From Paracyclopina nana (Eukaryota; Arthropoda; Copepoda; Cyclopoida; Cyclopettidae), in assembly GCA_019096065.1 (NCBI GenBank), contig JAGUCH010000001.1:16368001-16432000 (forward strand): a stretch of 64,000 bases of DNA, written 5' to 3'. The notes under the pieces are model-generated. The model was not told the DNA's origin, did no database searches, and saw only the letters and a list, made by a program, of their open reading frames with translations. Below are positions 1 to 11,492 of this stretch, in pieces (position 1 is the first letter of the stretch; the number at the start of each line of letters is the position of its first letter). The position numbers were made by a program, and so were the translations under genes.

Positions 1-236
1 AAAAGTACATTTTAAGTTTTTATAAATAATAAAAGGACAGCCATGATCTAACTTCCTGGCGGATGAATGCGGCTGTTAAGAGCAGCGTTACAATTCACCA
101 GCCAGAATAAAAAATAATAATAAGCTTTGGATATATAACTAGGGAAAAAAGCCATGCATAAGCTGGGATCTAAATGTAGTAGCCTCTATCGAGATACACT
201 GCGCGGGAATTGAATGAAATGAAAAACTTAATAAAG

Positions 237-3200
237 TCATTCAATTTTTTTTGAGCCTCTGACCTTAGGCCTAACTTTATCTGAAGGCTCCTGATTGTCA
301 AAATCATACACGTCAGTGGAAGCCTTAGCCTCAGATTCAGAACACTCATCTCCGCTTTTAGTAGCTACAGATGAGGAATCGGGCTCGTCCGCAGCACCCT
401 ACAAAAATTAACCAATTCAATGGCCATTTTTTGTTCTCGTTTCAACGACCGAAGTTATGGGAAATAAGGCGTTTTCCGATAAAATCCGTGACTAACCTGC
501 ATGTGCGAGGGCGGCATCATACCAGGAGGATGCCCCATCATTCCTGGGTGATGCCCTGGTGGTGGATGAGGCCCCTGCCAGCCAGGAGGAGGTCCTGGTG
601 GCATTTGTTGCTGCAAGTGCTGCAAGCGGGCTTGCAAGTCATTAATCTGGAATAGAATATTACCAAATCATAAACATTTCATATAAGCTAGTAGTTCAAA
701 TACGATAATTGAAGTCCGCTTGACAATAAGCTTTCTTCCTAATTTAATTACGCTGTTTAATTCACCGTTTTTTTAATATGTCAGCTAGAAATGAGGCACG
801 TAAAGGAAAAAAATGAATTCGTCGCCTCATTTTCATCAGAGCATTAAATTAAGAAGAGTAAACTGCACCGGTGACTGGCAACAAAAATGAAAAGTGGCGC
901 AAATTAAGCGCATTTTTCTATGACATAAAGAAATTACGATTAAGGAAAAAAGTTAAAACAAGATATGGCGGCACAACTTGGGAAAAACACTAATCAGTGC
1001 TTTTTTGATAAATATATAAACATTTCTAAAAATCATTTGCCATTTTTCTTGCCGACGCGATGCAGCCACTGGTACTCTGACTCATATACCATTATGACTA
1101 CCAGTATACCTATAAAGCCAATTTGAGGTATTTTAATTGGCTAAGTTAATGTTTTCCTATTTTGTGCCTAAGCCTGTAAAAAATCTTAATATATGCGAAG
1201 TGAGATCTAATGAAAGGTGCAAAAAATACGTATTTACTAACTTATCTTAGCTCATTGAAAGTATGAAACCAGCACTGATAAACTAACCTGTTGCTGTATT
1301 TGGGGATTTTGCTGAGGATTCTGACTGTAAAGATGATTCAGTTGCTGATGTAAGTGTTGCATTTCCATCTGGATTGGATGAGGCGGAGGCATCATGTGTG
1401 GAGGGTGAGGGCCACCAGGTCCCATGGGAGGTCCGTAACCATGAGGTGGTGGACCATAGCCAGGCGGTGGCATTCTTCCATCAGGACCCATGGGCCCAGG
1501 TGGAGGCATTCCTCGAGGCCCATAGGGCATTCCAGGGTGCATGCCTGGATGCATGCCTGGGTGCATTCTGGGGCCATAGCCGTGCATGGGGTAACCAGGC
1601 GGAGGATGGGGCCCACTCTGTGGATGCGGAGCTCCGTGAGGCCCAGCTTGACTGTGAGGTACTGGCCCGTGAGGCCCACTAGCCTGACTATGAGGAGGTG
1701 GAGGCCCATAAGGTCCACCTGCTTGACTGATTGGAGGTCCATGAGGTGGCACACCTTGAGGCGCGGGCCCGTGTGGAGCGCCGTGCGGCATTGGGCCATG
1801 TGGGACACCTTGAGGCGGCTGCCCATGAGGGCCCATGTGAGGGCCTGGAGGCGGTTGCATGGTACTGCTTGTGGTCATGGTTGGAGGCGCCGTAGAGGCT
1901 ACGGTTGTGGTTGTCGTGGACAGTGCTGTGGTTGTAGACTCTGCTGATGATTTGTTATCTGACGACGCCAGCTCACTACTGTTCTCAACAGATGCAGGGA
2001 CGTTGTTGGTGGTGTCTGGGTTTTCACAGTTTTCAGTGGATGAGACAGCCACTACTTGTTGCTTTTCATCAGGCGTGGGGCTGGTGGTGGATGTTGGCTC
2101 TTCGGGCTTGACATCCGTGCTCGTGGGAGGCTCACTCAAACTTGCTGGAGTTGCTGCTGTGGTTGTATCACTGTTATGTTTTGTCTCCGATTCCTCTGCC
2201 AAAGAAGATGCCGAGGGCTGATCCTCTGTCTTGTAGTCGCTCTCATCCAGCTTCGGAGTTACCATTGAGTCTCTGTCAGGCTGGTCGACCACCTCACTGG
2301 CACCACTCGGGGTTGAATTTGACGTTGGCACTTTGATTTCTGGTTTGATTTCTTCTGACTTTGCTTCTGATTCCTGAGTTGAAACAGAGGTGCTTTCGTT
2401 GGAATCAATTTGGGTCGGTTGTTGTTGTTGCTGCTGCTGTGGTTGTTGCTGCGGGTGCGAGTGGGGAGCGCTTATGTGTTTGTTGGAAGGCATTCCATCA
2501 ATTGAAGTGGGTATTGAACTTGCAGTAGCTGTATCGGAGGTGCTGCTTTGATAGGGATTCGGTAGTTGCTGCTGCTGCTGCTGTTGATGTAGATGGTGGT
2601 GCTGCTGCTGATGTGGCAAGACTGGCTGCTGCGGTTGTTGCTGCTGCTGCTGAGGATGAGAGGGTGGTGCGGACGACGAAACAGGAACGCTGTGATGCTG
2701 CTGAGCGTGAGGATATGGTTGCTGTTGCGGCTGCTGCTGTTGCTGCTGCTGATGTGGAGGCATCTGCATGGGCATTCGAGGTCCGCCCGGTAAGCCAGGA
2801 TGGCCAGGAGGGTAACTGCTATTTTGATTGCTATTCATCATGCCAGGGTGTTGTTGTTGCTGCTGCTGCTGTTGTTGAGGTGACATGTGATAGCCCATCA
2901 TCCCCTGGGGAGGGCCACCCATAGGCTGCATACCAGGGTGCTGTGGAGGCATCATAGAAGAGGGTGGCATTCTCATGCCAGGATACATTCCTGGATGCAT
3001 CTGCATCCGCTGCTGCTGGTCCATCATCATTCCTAATAAATGGGATAGTTTAGAGCTAACTTATCCTAAAACAGAAGATAGTGCTGAAATTACCTGGATG
3101 CATATTCATGGATGGATGCATGTTAGGTGGCATCATTCCTGGCCTCATGCCTGGTGGCGGATGAGGCCCCTTACCCCGAGGTGGACCTCCTGGCGGAGGC

Positions 3201-4561
3201 TGCTGCTGCTGAGTAGGAGGCTGACTCGCTTGCATGGGTGACGGCCCTTGGGGTGGTTGCTGCGGCGGCTGCCCTTGCTGCCACGGCTGAGGGGACATTT
3301 GAGCCCCCTTCATTGAAGCTGGTGACTGAGGCGTTTTGGGCGGCATTGGACTTGTGGAGGCTGAAGGATCTTTAGAGCCCGGCATCACCATTTGCTCCAG
3401 CTGCTGCAAACTCGAGCCACCGGGGCCACCGGGCGGCGGAACAGCACCAGGGGGCGGGCCTTGATTAGGCGGCTCAAACATACTGCTGTTGGGCTTGGGA
3501 GAGGACGACGCCGAATTAGAGGCTGGCGTCCTCGGCCGGGGTGAGTTATTTGGATGCTGATTAACGGGTGAGGGACTGTAAGGCCCACCCCTCGGTCCGC
3601 CATACATAACAGGTGGCTGAGATTGACCCTGAGGAGGTGGAATGGGTGTGAGATTCCCAGGTGGGCCCTGAGGCGGGGGAACGGGCACAGCCCCGGGCGG
3701 AGGCTGCTGCTGTCCTCTGGACCCCTGTTGAGCACTTCTTTGAGTTGGGTTCGGCGCCTGGCCCGGCGGAGGGCCGCTGCCCGGTAGAGGCAGCGGCTGT
3801 CGAGGAAAGTCAGGAAATGATTGCTGCTGTCCACTGTATCCCCCTGGGCCAGGGTAGGGACCGGGCGCCGAGGACGTGGGCGGCATCTGACTGCTGGTTC
3901 GATACTGGTTCATGGAAGAAGGATATCCTCTCGGGGGATAGCCAGGAGCAGCAGAGGAGCTATTGGGGGGATACCCTCCCATTCGAGGAGGCTGCTGCAT
4001 TTGCTGCTGCTGCTGCTGTGACATCATTGCTTGCTGGTGCTGATCAGGGTAACCACCGGGCCTGTAATTCGGCCTCTGGTACTGCTGAGGGTAGGGCCCC
4101 TGTTGGCCTCCCCAGCCGGCCATTTGCTGGTTGGGCTGCTGCGGGTGACCTCTGCCATACATCTGCTGCTGCTGTTGCTGCTGTTGCTGTGGATAATAAC
4201 CGCCAGCAGCACTCATTTGCGGGTAGCTTCCAGGGACTCGTGGCGCTCCAGACATGTGGCTGTTTTGCGGGTAGCCTCCATACCCTTGGTAACTGCTCGT
4301 GGGAGTCATCCCCCGGAATTGGCCGTACTCTGGATGGCCAGCTCCATACTTATTGGTTGGGGCTCCACCGGGAGGATATTGAGGGTACTGCTGCTGCGCA
4401 GGGTCCATGCCAGCGCCGCCGCCACCACTGGGATCCATGGGTCCAGGCTCTGAAACTGGCGGAGGCTGAGACTGAGGATTCTGTCCTCCGAAGCCGCCAA
4501 AGTCTCCGAGGCCATCGAGGCCGGTGAGGTCGTCATTAAAGAGATCCGTAAAGTTCTCCAT
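237..4561 (-). CDS. Gln/Pro-rich N-terminus of a large chromatin regulator, kismet/CHD7-like candidate (partial)
   Basis: Four exons can be joined on the minus strand: 4561-3094, 3032-1288, 646-497 and 398-237, each junction having GT-AG ends and keeping frame. The start ATG at 4561 opens with an acidic, Gly/Phe-rich segment (MENFTDLFNDDLTGLDGLGD). Then come about 1,000 residues of low-complexity Gln, Pro, His, Gly and Met tracts with a Ser/Thr/Glu-rich block in exon 2. A short helical, Gln/Leu-rich stretch spans the exon 2/3 junction, and exon 4 is acidic. Long polyQ/P N-termini followed by a small helical motif are seen in kismet/CHD7-type remodellers, but no chromodomain or helicase is inside the window, so the family call is inference. 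Osa/ARID1 is an alternative. An in-frame stop lies at 239-237; whether it is the true end or exon 4 splices onward beyond the window is unresolved. Confidence 0.5.
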
Positions 4562-5640
4562 GGTTCAATGTAGAGTCAGAGAAAAATGATTGCGAAGAAG
4601 CACTGCGTCATTCATCCACTTCTTCCTCTGTGTGTCATTTCATGTTATTATGAGTTTGTTGACATTTTCGTTCTGAAACAAGAGAAAGAGAATAGGAGAA
4701 GCTGCTCAACATTCGAATCATCGCTGGCAGTTGGCATCATCATCATCTGTGTTGTTTTGAAGGGAGGCAGCAAGGGGAAAAGCCATACGCTTATGGACTC
4801 GATTTGTGGGTAACGCACAAGCGCTAACTTCCCCCCTGCCAGCCCACCCCGAGGGCTGTTTTTTCAGCATCTTTTGTCACCATCACCACCACCAACGATG
4901 AGGAAGAGGCATTCGGCATCATAGAAAGCAGCCGGGGCCGCCAGCGGCAGCCATTGTTGGCACACCAAAAAACTCGTCAAAACACTGCGATTTTCCGCAC
5001 TTTCACCGATCGGAGAGGCGCACAAAAAAGGCCGCTTTCATGGCCGAGGCCTTACCCAGAAACTACATGACGCGGAGACCTCCAAAAGTCGCTCGTTTTC
5101 TCACTTTTCCTCACTTCGGCAACTCGACGGCGACGACATCACTATTGAAGATTTGATAAAATGCGTGCGTTCTTCTTTCACCTCCGCGGATTGGCGGAAA
5201 AACTTCCCTTCGAGAAATTCCGGCCAATGGGGAGCGCGCTTGCAAAAGTGCGAGCCGGCCCGACCTGCGGCGGCCATTCCCCTTTGAGGAGAAACCGGCA
5301 AACAAATGGGCAGCTCGGGCAGAATGGGCTGACTGCGGCCCCCGCGCGGACATCAGTCCGTTAACAACCAAAAATGGTTGCTGCCAGCCAACACGGCCGA
5401 CTCGCCGCCGCCCGGGCTGCCTTCTTTGGTCGGCCCGGCACGCCTCTGATCAATAGTTAAAGCAGGCGAGAGCGAAAGAGGGAGCGCGCAATAACAGCGG
5501 AGCAAATGGATGAGATGGGCTTGCCTTCTTCACGACTTCTTCTTACGCCTTTACTTGCCCTGTTCACGCGATAGAGGGCGTACTCAGCGCCCGATTTTGC
5601 TCTGGAGTTGACCAGAGCGCCACCTATCTTAAAAAATGCA
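4562..5640 (-). promoter_or_regulatory. GC-rich upstream region of the Gln-rich gene
   Basis: This kilobase upstream of the start codon at 4561 is clearly richer in G+C and CpG than the AT-rich DNA further out (especially 4960-5440), which suits a 5' UTR and TATA-less promoter. No TATA box or convincing 5' splice pair could be fixed by eye. Short open frames here have no recognisable protein character. Confidence 0.3.
5616..5626 (-). promoter_or_regulatory. CTCF-like motif
   Basis: AGCGCCACCTA reads on the minus strand as TAGGTGGCGCT, which matches the core recognised by arthropod CTCF (AGGTGGCGC). It sits just beyond the GC-rich upstream region. The match is seen directly; insulator function is inferred. 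Confidence 0.35.
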
Positions 5641-8600
5641 ATGTGTGGTAGAGAACTCCTTCTTTTTTACACCCTTGATAAATATATGACTTTGAAAAAG
5701 CAAAAGTAGTTTAAAAAATTAAACTTACAAAAGTATGATTTGAGAAAAACTAGTAGTGATCAGTGCAAACCCAAGATGATCTATAGTAATAAGGTGAGTT
5801 CTTGTCGCTGCTTTACTATAGCACACAGTCTGACTGAGCTGTGGTAGGCTTCAAGACAAAATTTCAATAGAATTCTGTGGATTTCACTTTCAAAAATTTC
5901 CATAACCAGCCTTAAATTATCAAAAAGTGCCCAAATTGCATACTTTTTTAAAAAAGACAGAACTTATCTAGGAGCTCTGTTGAAGACGCGTGAGATTAGC
6001 CTGCTTGCCTCCATGACTGACACGTCACTTGAGCTCACGCGCTATGTAGTAAGAACTACTAGCGCCACCTAGGCTAAGACAAACAGATTTGGTGATTTTA
6101 GCATGCAAAACTTGCGTCAAGAACTCACTTACGAGACCCCCCTGTGCAAACCTTTGCTTACTTCTCTTTTTGTTTATCCCTGTTTTCTTACCAAAAAGCC
6201 CAATTTGGATTTTGGGGCTTTTTTGTTTACATTGGTAACTCTTGACGAGAATCAAACAAACCAATGAAGCCGTCTGAGGTGCTTTGTGACTTTAAAGTGC
6301 TGAGATTTGGAGAAAAAGTTTTACAGTGCTGTGAGTGCCGAGTTTTGGTCAATGAATGAGGATGAACTCATGTTAGAACGTGTTGGTGAGCATTTCCATT
6401 AATTTTAGAGCTCAAGTTTGGGAATTTCTTTTGACCGAGTGTCATCCTTTTGTTTTTGAAAGCTAAAGAGACCCATTCTCTTTGTCTCGATTTTAAAGCA
6501 TTTTAATGGACATTTGGAATGTTTTTGATCAGACGGAAGTAGAAACAATTCTTGGTTGGCAAAAGAACCATTACATAAGCTAGATGATTCTGAGAAAATC
6601 CATTTACATATTTAGTCAAATGTTAGCCAAAAAAAGTTTCTCTTTGCTCTTTGATTAATCAGAAACTTGAGGAGAATGTCATCAATCTCTTGGTCTCTGG
6701 ACGATTTTGTTGCTTTGACATATTTCCTTAGCGGAAAAAAATATTTATAGGAAAGAAGTCCCATTGAAATAAAACAGATGGAAGAAGGCAGCAAATAGGC
6801 CGAAATTGCCGTAATTTGGGAGCAATTGAAGACATTTTCACAAACACTTAGCTTGATGTGAAGTTCCTTCTTCAAAAAAAAGCTGTCAGCCAAATTCTAC
6901 TGTGAAAAATTGAGATTGCATTGTTGTCTTGGGATTCTTTCAAAGTAGTTCGCAGCAAAGTATGCGACGCCCATTTTATTGGAGTTAATTAGCTAGCAAG
7001 AGAGAAAATCTTGGAGAATATACAGTTAAGTAGCAACAATGCGGCAACTCACATGAATTGCCGCTGTGCTCTGCAGTGATTTTATTGTTTGGCGTTGCTG
7101 AAAAAGCAAGTGTGAGGTTCGAGTCTTTCAAGCACGACTTGCTGGATTTCATGCACCAATTTTATTGACCGATGTAAGGAACAAATTTCCCACACATACC
7201 GCAACTTTGCGCTGTGCACAATTGCTGCTTTGTGCATTTCGCCAAAACTCACAATTTTAGGCTCAATTTTTCCCGCAAATAAAATCGCTTGTAAAGAGCT
7301 GTTTTAGAAAGCTGAATTTCTTATGATGATTGCAAACTTTGCTGCCATTAAGCAAATTGTTATTGCGAGTCTATATAACCTGTTCTGGACGCGAAACGTG
7401 GCGAGCATTTGAAGAGAGCAGCAGCACGATCATCATCATGATCGTCTTGATTGGAAAGGATTCGTCACAGTCAGCGGTCTGTTCATCAATTGAACCAGTT
7501 TTCCTCAGAAAAATTATTATTGTGAAGAGAGTGTGGTTACCATTGCCAAGCCACATTTTCCACGCAAGCTGCTTTAGAGAAAATTATGGACTTTTATGCA
7601 GAGCATGTGACAATTTTGCTCAGTCTTATTTGCAATTCCCATGTCAAGCGCCATCCAATATATATTTCCAAAGTAGTGCATGTACTGCAGCTGAAAAAGG
7701 TATTTTCAAGGTATATGCTCTAGCTGTAATGGAATCCATTCAGTCTGTTTCTTGACAAGTTAATTGTTGCTCCTCAGCAGCAATGATAACAATGGTAATT
7801 GAGTGGATTCTGGATTCAGGGTCAAGAAGTATAGTGAAAAATGGCCCACGTTGTAATTATTTTGGCAGGACGATTGCCGATGCCCACAGCCATTTTTCTG
7901 GGGCTTTTGAAGAATTTACGACGTTATTCTAATGAGATTTTGAGCAACAAAGCAATCAGTGGAAAAACAAGACCTAAATGCAAGCTGGCTCAAATGGCAG
8001 CGATGCTCATTAAGATAACAGCATCATCATAAACTGAAGACAGCTCCACTGCACTATGTTATAACAGTCATTCATTTAGTGACATGATTTCACCCACGTG
8101 GCTCTAATGGCGTCAAAGTTGTCTTCTGGTGGCAAGTCCTTGCCAAAAGGGGAGATCAACTGATGCTTTGAGGCAGAAATTATTCCATGGATGTCAAATA
8201 GTTTGAAATGAAGAAACAAACGTGACTTGGACACGCGCTATGAAATGCCATGAGCAAACATTACATTAATTCAAGGCCTCCCCCTCATCATCATCATAGT
8301 CTTAAAAGTGACACTACTTTTGCTGGCTTAGCCAACTTTCCGCTAATATCAACTTATGGGACAGGAATCTGCAACCTTGATGGCTCGGCCATTTTGCTCC
8401 GCAGCCAAATGCTACACTACGTACGTGGGACTCTCGTTAAAACGCTCATTAGAAGCTCGATATATCTCGATACACTTGACAAGATTCAGGACGTTGCTTT
8501 TAAAAGCATTGGGTAGCCTGGAGCAAAGCTCAAAAAAGTAGTATGTACTACTAATAGTGTTGATATGAAGATGAGAGCCGAACCTTGACTTGTGAATGCT

Positions 8601-9965
8601 ACAATCCTCAAATATTATTTTTTGACTGGTGTGGCCCAGGAAGAAGTTTGTGGAATTTCATTATCATCTTCTCAACTCACGGTAGTAGTAAATACAAGTT
8701 GAGGTGTGATGCAGCTAATTGGCTTTGACTAGCTTTTTTGCGCCGAATCAATTCCTTCCATCATCATCTTCTGAAGCATCTTCCGTTTCATATATATTGT
8801 TGCTGCTGGCATCACTCAGATTAGAATAAAAGTAAATAGATTTTGGAAATGGCGACCCTGTGGGCTCATTTCGAGATCACCCCTACTGCTTCTGCGAATT
8901 GTGTTTGGTGCACAACGCTCGTGATTCACTGCGGTGTACATATAGTATTTTTCTTTAATCTTGACCTTGGCTATTATCTAGAATCACTTGAGCAATTCCG
9001 AAGTGGGTGCCCCCTTGTCACAGAGTTGTAGCAATTTCGGGAGATTCCCCAGCTGAACAAATAGATAAAAAAATTAATACCGTGTGAAATCACGGACTGC
9101 ATGGCTTGGCCAGAATTAACTTTCTTCGTGCAAAACAATCACACATAATGCATGGGAGACTTTTGCAAAAAGGCCAAAATTACGCGCATGATTTTTGCTT
9201 GGCCGAAGACAGTAATTGCTCCGCGAGCGAGGTCGAATATCATGCTAAATCTGCATTTGGGCAATTTACAGCAGCAGCAGCAGCCATTTACCAACAAATA
9301 ATATTTTCCTTTGCCAAGATTTATATTTGTAAGGAAATGCTCAACTCTATTATAAAAAGGATTGATAATCAGCTTCCTTAATCAAGTTCATGGCCACAAA
9401 TGAAAAAAGTCGAGCCTCTAGTACCTGAAACGGAAGAGAAATTCAATTAGTTTTGTATAATTATCATGGCTTAAAATTATCAGTCAAGGCCTCTGCTCTG
9501 CCTTATCAATCACTCGAATTTGTCACACTGACCTTAAAAACTAAATGCAAAGTATTTTGGCCTGTACTGGTTGGCATTTTTGAGTTTTGGCTGCTATCCT
9601 TCAATTTTTTAATTGTCAAAGTAGGGGGTTGACATCTATAATACCAAATCTTGTTAGCCTTCTGATTGGTTCACGGTCATTTCGTAGTAATAAAATAGTG
9701 GCAGTAGCCTTGATGGCAGAAACCTTTCACGTACGATCAATAATATTCCTAGGAAAAATAAGTAGGCAGGTCCTCGAGGAAACAAGCACGTTTTTCCTGC
9801 GGGAGCCATAAAAACAGAAGTCTACATTTGGGCACTTTTATGGGGCCACAAACAGATCACGACTTCAAACATCTATACAGAGTAGCCATCATCATAATAA
9901 TTTCAGGCTTAATTGTCATAACTTTAACCAATCCAAGGCCTTTTCCAATCAAAGCATGGCTTATT
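5640..9965. other. Intergenic stretch without a supportable gene
   Basis: AT-rich DNA with only short open frames, the longest about 141 codons at 7330-7755, none with a recognisable domain, good start context or splice-linked extension. Apart from the CTCF-like motif at 6061, nothing specific is seen. Confidence 0.5.
6061..6071 (-). promoter_or_regulatory. CTCF-like motif, second copy
   Basis: The same 11-mer AGCGCCACCTA occurs 445 bp from the copy at 5616 in the same orientation. Two identical 11-mers this close, and two more in Rab23 intron 3, are more than expected by chance in AT-rich DNA. Confidence 0.35.
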
Positions 9966-10372
9966 AATGCCCTGTTCATGTATTAACAATGCCTTAAGGT
10001 ATGGAAAAAATTGTCTTCAGGAAAAGTGAATGTGTTGCTCACTGCCACTCTACGAGTTCAGCTAGGGGCCGAGCAGCGTTTTTAATGGCAATTTTTGCTA
10101 ATTTGTCTCATGGTTTTCAGCATATTTCAAACTATCTTTCATTGTGTTTGTTTGGTAAAAGATGTAATTAAACAATTGATTTTGCTCAAAAGGACTAAAA
10201 TGTGGAGCATTTAATAGACAAAATTATATTTGTTTTCTTTTGAGTTGGCTTAAAGTCGATCTGATTATTTTAGTATCAGCTGACGCTTGTCATAAGACAA
10301 TTTTTCTCCTTTCCTTGAGGTGTTTTTCGCGCATTTTCCTAAGGAGTTAGGGGCGTACATGAACAGTCCATG
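9966..10372. mobile_element. MITE-like DNA transposon remnant, copy 1
   Basis: A 407-bp sequence bounded by inverted termini: the left end contains CTGTTCATGTA (9972-9982) and the right end its exact reverse complement TACATGAACAG (10356-10366). The similarity extends a few bases outward to give termini of about 17 bp. The same sequence, diverged by point changes, recurs at 55125-55624. It has no coding capacity, which fits a non-autonomous element. No target duplication could be assigned with confidence. Confidence 0.6.
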
Positions 10373-10397
10373 AAAAGCGCGTGAGTCCTTCATTGCT

Positions 10398-11492
10398 CTA
10401 GTTGAGGTCAAGAGTGAAATTCCGGACAAAAGTCATCGGCTGAATGGTCGGAGGTGTCACAGAGTCGTCGAATTGGAGAGGTGGTGACCAGTACTGGATG
10501 TCATGCGATTTCAAGCCGTCCGGAGCTGAGGACCACAAGTCCCCAGTGTAAATGTAGTCCGCCTCATTTCCCTCGCCGCGGTCGATTTTGAGCACGAAAT
10601 TGCACTGGGCCTTGATCTCTCGGCCGGTGAACAAGTGGCTGGGATTGATGTCCAAGTTCATGTTGGTCCAAGGCCCGAGTGGATGCCGGGCAGTCCACAC
10701 TTCTGCTCCGGATCCCTGATGGCAAAAGCAGCAAGTATGCCCGTACATGAGGTAATAATAGCCCTTGCGCTCAAATAGGAGCGGCGCCTCATTGCTGATT
10801 GGAGAAATTCGGCCGGAGCTGGCTGATGCTCCCAATGCGTTTGTAAACTGCGGATTAAGTTGCTCAATCACCAGAGCATGGTTGTTGCCCCAGGCGTCGT
10901 AGGCAAGGAATGCAGTGTTGTTCGCTACAACATTATTGGGGTCGATCATCAGGGTGAAATCGCCCCCTCCGCTCTCCTCAATGTCGGCTTTGATGGTGAC
11001 AATGTCAAAGGGTCCATTGGGAGCGTCAGCAGTGGCCACCATCAGCCTCGCGTCCGGATAGGCCACCAGTGGGGAAACGGCTGGCGGCAAATGGTTGATC
11101 CAGAGCACGTATTTGTGCGTCAGGGCGTTGAAGATCACTTTGGGCCTGAAGTAGATGCCGTCGGGTCGCGCCTCTTGCGGGAAAATGTTCGCGACAAAAG
11201 TCCAGTTTTCCAGGTCCGGAGAGGTGTACAAGTTCACCGCGTGGTCGGTTCTGAACCCGCAACGGCCGAATTCTGAGTAGATGCCAGGGCAATTTTGCGG
11301 TGGAATGAGTCCCGTCTCCAGCTCGCAGTCGGTGTAGCCCATGCCATACCAGTGGTAGAGGCCGCCAATTAGGATGACGTTGCCATCGTGCACATCCATC
11401 AATTGGCCGTTGATGTCTCTCCGTGGAACTGAGTTGTCAATCGCCAAACAGAGGCCGAAAAGCAGGCTGAAGGCGGCCCAAATCAAGGCCAT
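10398..11492 (-). CDS. Secreted glycoside hydrolase family 43-like protein, intronless
   Basis: A single exon encodes 364 residues. The first 17-18 residues form a signal peptide (MALIWAAFSLLFGLCLA), so the protein should be secreted. The mature N-terminus carries the GH43-type opening RRDINGQ...DVHDGNV followed by a Tyr/Trp-rich segment (LYHWYGMGY), which in this five-bladed beta-propeller clan surrounds the catalytic-base aspartate. Repeated blade-like segments follow (ARLMVATADAPNGPF, FLAYDAWG, LLFERKGYYYLMYG); the Glu in the last is a plausible general acid. Family 43 enzymes act on arabinan, xylan or galactan-type plant and microbial polysaccharides; the substrate here cannot be read from sequence. 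Almost all other host genes in the window are split by introns, so the single-exon structure raises the possibility of horizontal acquisition. The family call is fairly sure; activity is not. Confidence 0.7.
   Translation of the reverse strand: MALIWAAFSLLFGLCLAIDNSVPRRDINGQLMDVHDGNVILIGGLYHWYGMGYTDCELETGLIPPQNCPGIYSEFGRCGFRTDHAVNLYTSPDLENWTFVANIFPQEARPDGIYFRPKVIFNALTHKYVLWINHLPPAVSPLVAYPDARLMVATADAPNGPFDIVTIKADIEESGGGDFTLMIDPNNVVANNTAFLAYDAWGNNHALVIEQLNPQFTNALGASASSGRISPISNEAPLLFERKGYYYLMYGHTCCFCHQGSGAEVWTARHPLGPWTNMNLDINPSHLFTGREIKAQCNFVLKIDRGEGNEADYIYTGDLWSSAPDGLKSHDIQYWSPPLQFDDSVTPPTIQPMTFVRNFTLDLN

Noticed and set aside
3661-4527. A 288-codon plus-strand frame and others antisense to the Gln-rich gene
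   Set aside because: Low-complexity CAG/CCG-type sequence leaves several frames open; only the minus-strand frame splices coherently and has a sensible start.
7330-7755. A 141-codon frame in the intergenic region
   Set aside because: No recognisable domain, no splice partners, and composition like the surrounding DNA.
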